Assembly: GCA_902826505.1 (NCBI GenBank)
Contig: CADEFG010000168.1
Location: 1-6,446 of the forward strand
Length of the DNA: 6,446 nucleotides
Direction: 5' to 3'
From: an uncultured Acidobacteriota bacterium
GTDB lineage: Bacteria; Acidobacteriota; Blastocatellia; Pyrinomonadales; Pyrinomonadaceae
Positions 1-5,117 of the stretch are shown here, in pieces (the stretch's first letter is position 1; every line of letters begins with the position of its first letter). The translations under genes and the position numbers were made by a program. The notes beneath the pieces are model-generated. The model had not been told where the DNA came from and did not search any database. It was given only the letters and a program-made list of their open reading frames with translations.

Positions 1-1
1 G

Positions 2-1258
2 GAAATGCGCGAATTGCCGCGTTTTCAGATCGCGAGAGGTTTGCGCAAAATCGCGGATGGAATCGAACGCCGCCAGGGCGAATTTGCCGAAACGATCGCC
101 CGCGAAGCCGCCAAACCGATCAAAACGGCGATCGGTGAAGTGATGCGCGGAATTGCGACTTTTGCGTGGGCGGCGGGCGAAGCCGAAAGATTTGTCGGCG
201 AAATTGTCCCGATCGACACGATCGCGACCGGAAAAGGCAAAACCGCGCAAACCAAACATATTCCGCGCGGCGTGATCTACGGAATTACGCCGTTCAATTT
301 TCCGCTTAATTTGGTCGGGCATAAAGTCGCGCCGGCGCTCGCCTCGGGCAATGCGATCATCATCAAACCGAGCCAGCGAACGCCTCTGACGGCGCTTCTT
401 TTGGGTGAAGTTTTTTTGGAAAGCGGTTTGCCGAAATCCGCCTTGCAGATCGTGCCGCTGGACACGAAATATATCGACCCGGTTTACGCGGACGAACGCG
501 TTAAGATGATTTCTTTTACGGGCAGCGCGGAAGTCGGTTGGAACTTAAAGGCGAAGGCGCACAAAAAATTCGTGACGCTCGAACTTGGGGGAAACGCGCC
601 GGTAATCGTTGACGAATCGGCGGATTTTGAACGCTCGGTCCGGCAGACGACGACCGGCGCATTTGCTTACGCCGGACAAGTCTGCATTTCCGTCCAAAGG
701 GTTTATGTGCATGAAAAGATCTTTGACCGTTGGGCGAACAGATTTGTCGAACGCGCAAACAATCTGAAAAAGGGAAATCCGCTTGACGCGGCGACCGAGC
801 TGTCGGCGATGATCGACGAAAAAGCGGCGGAAAAAGCGCAAAGCTGGGTCAACGAGGCAAAAGCAAACGGCGCGGAAATCCTTTGCGGAAATACGCGCGA
901 GGGCGCAATGCTTGATGCGACCGTCGTCACGAAAACGAACCCGGAAATGCGCGTCGTCGCGGAAGAAATCTTCGCACCGGTCGCGGTCGTCGAAAAATTT
1001 GCGGATTTTCGGGAAGCCGTCGATCTCGCGAACAACACAAAATACGGTTTGCAGTCGGGCGTTTTTACAAATAATCTGGCGAACACGCAATACGCCTCGG
1101 ATCATCTCGAATACGGGGGCGTGATTATTAATGATGTGCCGACCTTTCGCGTGGACAATATGCCCTACGGCGGCGCGAAGGATTCCGGTTTCGGGCGCGA
1201 AGGCATTCGCTCCGCGATGGAAGAAATGAGCGAAATTCGTTTGATTGTCGTGAACTGA
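2..1258 (+). CDS. Aldehyde dehydrogenase (NAD(P)+-dependent), 5'-truncated by the window
   Basis: Cytoplasmic enzyme oxidising an aldehyde to the acid with NAD(P)+. The frame is open from base 2, and the Met at 5-7 (residue 1 here) is probably internal: what follows aligns with the helical region about 55-60 residues into typical 470-480 aa ALDHs, so the true start lies before the window. Visible signatures are the ITPFNFP segment with oxyanion Asn98, KPSQRTP (121-127), the Rossmann FTGSAEVG (171-178), the general base Glu193 in LELGGN, the nucleophile Cys227 in GQVCIS, EEIFAP (320-325) and the C-terminal PYGGAKDSGFGRE (387-399). All catalytic residues are present, so it should be active. The substrate cannot be named; it reads like the lactaldehyde/semialdehyde-type branch rather than a betaine or retinal enzyme. 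Gln124 replaces the Glu that often binds the NAD ribose, so cofactor preference is open. It converges on the peptidase gene across a 121-bp gap. Confidence 0.93.
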   Translation, partial: EMRELPRFQIARGLRKIADGIERRQGEFAETIAREAAKPIKTAIGEVMRGIATFAWAAGEAERFVGEIVPIDTIATGKGKTAQTKHIPRGVIYGITPFNFPLNLVGHKVAPALASGNAIIIKPSQRTPLTALLLGEVFLESGLPKSALQIVPLDTKYIDPVYADERVKMISFTGSAEVGWNLKAKAHKKFVTLELGGNAPVIVDESADFERSVRQTTTGAFAYAGQVCISVQRVYVHEKIFDRWANRFVERANNLKKGNPLDAATELSAMIDEKAAEKAQSWVNEAKANGAEILCGNTREGAMLDATVVTKTNPEMRVVAEEIFAPVAVVEKFADFREAVDLANNTKYGLQSGVFTNNLANTQYASDHLEYGGVIINDVPTFRVDNMPYGGAKDSGFGREGIRSAMEEMSEIRLIVVN

Positions 1259-1283
1259 AAAGCTAAAAAGTTAAATTTTCTTT

Positions 1284-1338
1284 GCGACTTAGCGCCTTGG
1301 CGGGAAACTGTTTTACTCCCGCCAAGGCGCTAAGTCGC
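1284..1338. repeat. Perfect 22-bp inverted repeat between convergent genes; possible bidirectional terminator
   Basis: The left arm (1284-1305) and right arm (1317-1338) are exact reverse complements over 22 bp, with an 11-nt loop (1306-1316). The right arm reads as 8-bp units that run one unit past the stem: CGCCAAGG (1320-1327), CGCTAAGT (1328-1335), CGCTTAGT (1336-1343). A T7 tract follows at 1355-1361, but 16 nt after the stem, so this is not a textbook intrinsic terminator on the plus strand; the minus-strand exit has no T run. The stem starts 25 bp after the aldehyde dehydrogenase stop and ends 41 bp from the peptidase stop. That placement suits a shared transcript end or 3' stabiliser, but the internal period suggests a dispersed repeat family. 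The structure is seen directly; the function is inferred. Confidence 0.85.
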
Positions 1339-1379
1339 TTAGTAAGAGGCAAAGTTTTTTTGACTGGGCTTTTAATCAA

Positions 1380-3629
1380 TTACTTTGGCAGATGTTCGTT
1401 CAAATATCGGGTCAAAAGCTCGTACAAATGCCGAGTCGTGTTTTCGCCCTCATTAATGCTGTGTGTACGGTTCGGGTAAGCCATCATCTGAAACGGTTTA
1501 TTCAATTTGATCAGTTCATTGATGAGCGTTTCCGTGCCTTGATAATGAACGTTGTCGTCACCTGTTCCGTGCACGATCAGCAAATCGCCTTTCAGACCGC
1601 CCGCAAAAGTGATCGGTGAGCTTTGTTTGTAATCTTCGGCGTTATCCGACGGCAGACCCATATAACGTTCCGTGTAGATCGTGTCGTAAAAACGCTGGTC
1701 GGGAACCGGCGCGACCGCCATGCCCATCTTGTAAACGTCGGGATAACGAAACATCGCGTTCAAGGTCGAAACGCCGCCGCCGCTCCAACCCCAGACACCG
1801 ACCCGCGAAGCGTCGACAAACGGCATTTTAGCCGTGATCGCTTTGACCGCATTCGCTTGATCCGCCGAATTTATCTGACCGTTTTTGCGGTAGATGCTTT
1901 TTCGCCAGGCGCGACCGCGCGGCGCGGGCGTTCCGCGATTGTCAACGCTCGCGACGATATATCCTTGCTGGGTGAGCATCGTATGCCACAAATAATTTGT
2001 GTCGTCCCAAAGGTCGATGACGGTTTGCCCCGCCGGTTCGCCGTAAACATAAAACAAAATCGGGTATTTTTTATTCGGGTCAAATCCCGGCGGCTTCAAC
2101 ATCCAACCGTCGAGCGTGACGCCTTCGCCGATGTCAATCCGGAAAAATTCCTGCGGTCCTTTTTTGATCTTATCGATCGCGGTTTGGAGCGCGGCATTGT
2201 CTTCCAATGTGCGGGCGACGGTTTTGTTTGTTAGATTGACGATCTCAAAACGCGGTGCGGTCGAAAATGCCGAGTAATTGTGAAAAGCCCAATGTCCGTT
2301 CGGCGAGATATTGTAACCATTCCAACCCTTTTGATTGTCGGGCGTGATCTTTTCGGGCGTTCCGCTGCCGTCTAATTTTGTCCGGTAAAGATAACGCTGA
2401 CCCGGATTATCAGGCGAAGCGATATAATAAAGCCAACCGGCAGCTTCGTCCATTCCTTGCAGGCTGATGACATCAAAATTTCCGGGCGTAATCAGTTTGA
2501 CATTCGAGCCGTCCCGCGAAACCGTGTAAACGTGCTGCCAGCCGTCGCGCTCGCTCACCCACAGAAAACTTTTCCCGCTGTTAATCCAGCGCATTCGCGG
2601 CAGAAAAACATCGACCCACGCCTCGTCCTTTTCGGTCAGGATGGTTTTGACGGCGCCGGTCTTCGCGTCGGCGATCATTAGTTGGTCGGTGTTCTGCAAA
2701 CGGTTCAGATGCTGCAGGATGATCTCGTTCGAATTGTCCGTCCAATCCATCATCGCGATATAATTTTGGCGCAGATCGCCCGGAGTGTTGAGCCATTTCG
2801 TCGCGCCGCCGTCCGCGCTGACGACACCGACGCGCACCGCCGCATTGGTCGTGCCGGCTTTCGGATAGGGAATCTGCATCAAAACCGGATAAAGATCGAG
2901 CGTGTTGTTGACCAATATAAAATCCTTTATGCCGCTCGCGTCAAACTGCCAGTAGGCGATCGATTTGCTGTCCGGACTCCAGCGCCAGCAATCGCGCAGC
3001 GAAAATTCCTCTTCGTTGACCCAATCCGAAGTGCCGTTGATCATCGTTCGCGAACCGTCCGATGTTAATTGCGTGATCTTGCCGTCGGCGATCGTTTCGA
3101 CATATAGATTGTTTTCCCGAACATAACCAACGCGCGTGCCGTCGGGCGAGAATTTGGCGAACATCAGCGTCGAAGGTTTGGCGTCGCCGCCGAGTTTTTT
3201 CAGATTTCCGCTCGCCAAATCCAAAACCCAGTAATCGCCGCGTGTATTCAGACGCCAGACTTTTTTTGAATTCGTATAAACGAGCATTTGCCGGTTGTCA
3301 GCCGACCATTCATAGCCGTTTAAGGGCAAAGGTTTTGTTTCACCCTTTGGAATCAGCTTTTCGGCGGCGATCAACACCGTTCGGGCATTCGTTGCGGCAT
3401 CATAACTGACCAGATCGGTGCCGCCCTGAACGGTTGTCGAGCGTTCGATCTTTGAATAAGCATCGCCGGATTTCATCCAGCGCAGACCGCCGACGCCCTG
3501 CGCGTCAAAATCTGCGGAATTAAAAATCCGGTCGATCGTCAAAACAGCCGGATCGCCGGTTTGCGCGTAAACAAAAGCCGGAACACAAAACAACAAAATA
3601 CTGAGCAACACAATACGGTAACGAATCAT
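1380..3629 (-). CDS. Exported dipeptidyl-peptidase IV-like serine peptidase (family S9B)
   Basis: Predicted to cleave N-terminal X-Pro or X-Ala dipeptides from peptides in the periplasm or outside the cell, for peptide scavenging. The 749-aa product has a signal peptide (basic MIRYR, hydrophobic 6-20, likely cleavage after VYA at 22), a DPPIV-type beta-propeller (about 100-460) and a C-terminal alpha/beta-hydrolase (about 520-745). Residues matching human DPP4 can be read off: Arg126, the Glu207-Glu208 pair in DWVNEEEF that holds the substrate amino terminus, Tyr529, nucleophile Ser616 in GWSGGG, Asp691 and Asn693 in GTGDDNVH, and His723 in NRTHSI. Gly617 replaces the Tyr of GWSYGG, a variant that I recall from many bacterial homologues. 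The start at 3629 is chosen because GGAG lies 7 nt upstream and the signal peptide follows at once. An in-frame ATG at 3794 would add 55 residues translated mostly from the palindromic repeat, and is rejected. Length and motifs indicate an intact gene; it diverges from the lipoprotein gene. Confidence 0.95.
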   Translation of the reverse strand: MIRYRIVLLSILLFCVPAFVYAQTGDPAVLTIDRIFNSADFDAQGVGGLRWMKSGDAYSKIERSTTVQGGTDLVSYDAATNARTVLIAAEKLIPKGETKPLPLNGYEWSADNRQMLVYTNSKKVWRLNTRGDYWVLDLASGNLKKLGGDAKPSTLMFAKFSPDGTRVGYVRENNLYVETIADGKITQLTSDGSRTMINGTSDWVNEEEFSLRDCWRWSPDSKSIAYWQFDASGIKDFILVNNTLDLYPVLMQIPYPKAGTTNAAVRVGVVSADGGATKWLNTPGDLRQNYIAMMDWTDNSNEIILQHLNRLQNTDQLMIADAKTGAVKTILTEKDEAWVDVFLPRMRWINSGKSFLWVSERDGWQHVYTVSRDGSNVKLITPGNFDVISLQGMDEAAGWLYYIASPDNPGQRYLYRTKLDGSGTPEKITPDNQKGWNGYNISPNGHWAFHNYSAFSTAPRFEIVNLTNKTVARTLEDNAALQTAIDKIKKGPQEFFRIDIGEGVTLDGWMLKPPGFDPNKKYPILFYVYGEPAGQTVIDLWDDTNYLWHTMLTQQGYIVASVDNRGTPAPRGRAWRKSIYRKNGQINSADQANAVKAITAKMPFVDASRVGVWGWSGGGVSTLNAMFRYPDVYKMGMAVAPVPDQRFYDTIYTERYMGLPSDNAEDYKQSSPITFAGGLKGDLLIVHGTGDDNVHYQGTETLINELIKLNKPFQMMAYPNRTHSINEGENTTRHLYELLTRYLNEHLPK

Positions 3630-3636
3630 AGCAACA

Positions 3637-3640
3637 CTCC
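3637..3640 (-). promoter_or_regulatory. Ribosome binding site (GGAG) of the S9B peptidase
   Basis: On the minus strand GGAG is followed by a 7-nt spacer and then the ATG at 3629. This decides the start in favour of the signal-peptide Met over the longer frame. The rest of the leader up to the palindromic element at 3687 is AT-rich, and I see no convincing -35/-10 pair there. Confidence 0.8.
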
Positions 3641-3686
3641 AAAACGAAAAATATTTAATATGGTGATCGGACAAGAAATTTATACT

Positions 3687-3818
3687 GGAGCGCGGACGGC
3701 GCGTCCGCTGGGCGTTTGAAAAACGCTCAAAGCATCTGTTGTTATTCAATTTTCTTGAAAATCGAAGTTGGTTATGCCGCTTTTCAAGCGACATATGCGG
3801 ACGAGCCGTCCGCGCTCC
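3687..3818. repeat. 132-bp nested palindromic element (REPIN/MITE-like)
   Basis: The outer arms 3687-3708 and 3797-3818 are inverted copies matching at 21 of 22 positions. Each arm is itself a hairpin (GCGGAC paired with GTCCGC). Inside them lies a second symmetric pair of hairpins: GCGTTT-GAA-AAACGC at 3712-3726 and CGCTT-TTC-AAGCG at 3778-3790. At the centre (3749-3762) is a third, ATTTTC-TT-GAAAAT. The whole is therefore an extended imperfect palindrome centred near 3753. Two inverted GC-rich REP-like units around a short AT-rich core is the layout of a REPIN, a non-autonomous element usually moved by a RAYT transposase; a small MITE is the alternative. No clear target-site duplication flanks it and no transposase is in the window. 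It ends 57 bp before the peptidase start, so it may lie in that gene's 5' leader or promoter. Confidence 0.8.
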
Positions 3819-4038
3819 GTCTTATCCAAATTACCACGTATTTTTAGAAAAAAATAAAAGTCTTTGTCCGAAATTCAATTAAATAATGATTTGAAATTTA
3901 TTCAAAGCCGACATTCGAAAAATTGATTTTAATTGAAAATTTTGAAACTACGCCGATTATACGCGCCGTGCCGAAATTTAGTTATATTATTTACAATTAC
4001 GGTTGTGATAAACTCAAAAAAAATTATCCGAGGTTGAA
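3819..4038. other. AT-rich divergent intergenic region, no gene
   Basis: This stretch between the palindromic element and the lipoprotein gene has no credible coding frame. It is much richer in A+T than the flanking metabolic genes. A 10-bp inverted repeat (TTCAATTAAA at 3874-3883 and its complement at 3928-3937) is present but is AT-only-like and may be chance. Several -10-like hexamers lie near the right end (TATTAT 3985-3990, TACAAT 3992-3997). None has a good -35 partner at 16-18 bp; the best is GTGCCG 18 bp before TACAAT, matching 3 of 6. The promoter of the lipoprotein gene is probably here, but I cannot place it firmly. Confidence 0.5.
4030..4033 (+). promoter_or_regulatory. Ribosome binding site (GAGG) of the lipoprotein gene
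   Basis: GAGG ends 5 nt before the ATG at 4039, directly ahead of a lysine-led hydrophobic signal sequence, which supports that start. Confidence 0.7.
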
Positions 4039-4989
4039 ATGAAACTTATCGTTTTCAGTTTGTTGATATTGACGGCAATTTTCGATCTTTCCTGCCAAAA
4101 TAAAGTCAAAAGCTCACCGATTTCGCCAAACGAAAGAATGGCAGAACTTCCCAAACCGACACCGACACCAAGTAAATATGAGCAAAACTATATTATTGGG
4201 CAAATTTCGATGGAAGGGAAAACCGATTATCCAATTCCGCTAGAGTACAAAGGTTTTAAAATCAATGCGGTAGTTGTTAAGAAAAAATTTGATAAAGATT
4301 CACCGGTAGCCGGCATTTATGATGCGGTTTTGTCAAAAAATGGAAAAACAATCACTAGATTTGAAGGCAGTTATTATCCCTTGGGTAATTTTATGAGCTT
4401 TGGGCTTTTCTCTTTTTTGGGCGGCTCAGAAAGGCAATTAATAGTTCTTGAAGAATCAATGAAATATGACCATGAATGGATTTTAAGGCTTTCACCGAAA
4501 TTTGAAGTTTTATTTGACGCGGCAGATTTCGAGGTTGATGGCGGTGGAATGAGATTGATTGATATTGACAAAGATGGGGTTTATGAACTTATTTACGGAA
4601 AATACTATCACCTCGACTTTATGTTCTCGATGAACGGTATGCCATCGGGACAAGTAATATTTAAATATGATTCCAAAACTCGCAAATATCTTCCAGCCAG
4701 TCATTTTTTTACGGATTTTACTTTAGATGAAATAGATAACAAAATTCAGCAATTCAATAATAATTCAAAATCCTTCTCGCTTTTGTTGGAAATTTTTATG
4801 ACTTATATTTATGCAGGAAAAGAAGATGAGGCATGGAAATATTTTGATGAAAATTTCTCAACCGATAGATTATGGTTTGGAGTTGAGGAAGATAAAGTTA
4901 AAACCAAAGAAAAAATAATTTCAGCTTTACAAAAAGATAAGATTTACCAATTTATTCAAAACGATTTGAAAAAACGCAGTCAAAATTGA
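4039..4989 (+). CDS. Probable lipoprotein of unknown function with a DxDxDG calcium-site-like motif
   Basis: I do not recognise a family for this 316-aa protein. The N-terminus is a short lipoprotein-type signal: MK, a hydrophobic run (3-15), then D-L-S-C with Cys19. The -3 Asp is unusual for a lipobox, so lipidation is likely but not certain. A flexible Ser/Pro/Thr linker (about 25-46, including PKPTPTPSK) follows, as expected for a membrane-tethered domain. The body (about 50-225) looks beta-rich. DIDKDGVYEL (175-184) resembles the Asp-rich loops of FG-GAP/VCBS propeller repeats or EF-hand-like calcium sites, but only one copy is present. The C-terminal 90 residues are predicted to be helical, lysine-rich and aromatic. 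The gene is strikingly AT-rich: bases 4741-4800 are 25% GC, against 55% for 841-900 in the aldehyde dehydrogenase. This suggests horizontal origin or relaxed constraint. It stands alone, divergent from the peptidase and 128 bp ahead of the ATP-grasp gene. Confidence 0.85.
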   Translation: MKLIVFSLLILTAIFDLSCQNKVKSSPISPNERMAELPKPTPTPSKYEQNYIIGQISMEGKTDYPIPLEYKGFKINAVVVKKKFDKDSPVAGIYDAVLSKNGKTITRFEGSYYPLGNFMSFGLFSFLGGSERQLIVLEESMKYDHEWILRLSPKFEVLFDAADFEVDGGGMRLIDIDKDGVYELIYGKYYHLDFMFSMNGMPSGQVIFKYDSKTRKYLPASHFFTDFTLDEIDNKIQQFNNNSKSFSLLLEIFMTYIYAGKEDEAWKYFDENFSTDRLWFGVEEDKVKTKEKIISALQKDKIYQFIQNDLKKRSQN

Positions 4990-5040
4990 TTCACAAAAAA
5001 TTTTAATCCAGCCGATGAAATAAAATCATCAATAAACTTC

Positions 5041-5070
5041 TTGTAACTTGCGGGTCATATTCGGTAAAGT
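5041..5070 (+). promoter_or_regulatory. Weak candidate promoter for the ATP-grasp gene
   Basis: TTGTAA (5041-5046) and TAAAGT (5065-5070) are 18 bp apart and each match 4 of 6 consensus positions of a sigma-70-type promoter. It lies in the 128-bp gap (4990-5117) after the lipoprotein stop. That gap otherwise holds only a weak 5-bp hairpin (5014-5030) with no T run, so read-through from the lipoprotein gene is also possible. Such matches are common in AT-rich DNA. Confidence 0.25.
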
Positions 5071-5103
5071 ATCTGTGTAATCAAGCATTTCAATTCAAAG
5101 ACC

Positions 5104-5107
5104 GGAG
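5104..5107 (+). promoter_or_regulatory. Putative ribosome binding site (GGAG) pointing to a non-ATG start
   Basis: GGAG lies 10 nt before an in-frame ATT at 5118. It is the only good Shine-Dalgarno match ahead of the conserved YDEM motif, and no in-frame ATG, GTG or TTG lies between the upstream stop (5016-5018) and 5153. It thus favours initiation at ATT 5118; ATC at 5109 is only 1 nt away and probably too close. Confidence 0.5.
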
Positions 5108-5117
5108 AATCAAGCAA

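Noticed and set aside
5..7. ATG at base 5 as the true start of the aldehyde dehydrogenase
   Set aside because: The protein would lack about 55-60 N-terminal residues of the cofactor-binding domain, and the frame is open to the window edge, so truncation by the window is the simpler reading.
545..1105. A 186-codon reading frame antisense to the aldehyde dehydrogenase
   Set aside because: It is the reverse-frame shadow of a gene with full ALDH motifs; its translation is Arg/Phe/Asp-rich with no recognisable domain.
1623..2234. A 203-codon frame opposite the peptidase
   Set aside because: It overlaps the catalytic domain of a well-supported gene, has no ribosome site of note and its composition is typical of an antisense shadow.
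3630..3794. An N-terminal extension of 55 residues on the S9B peptidase from an upstream in-frame ATG
   Set aside because: The extension is translated largely from the palindromic repeat, places the signal peptide internally, and ignores the GGAG site 7 nt before the ATG at 3629.
3874..3937. 10-bp inverted repeat TTCAATTAAA as an operator
   Set aside because: It is almost entirely A/T in an AT-rich stretch, with a 44-nt spacing; chance is a sufficient explanation.
5014..5030. Small hairpin GATGA/TCATC after the lipoprotein gene as a terminator
   Set aside because: A 5-bp stem with an A/T loop and no following T run is too weak to call.
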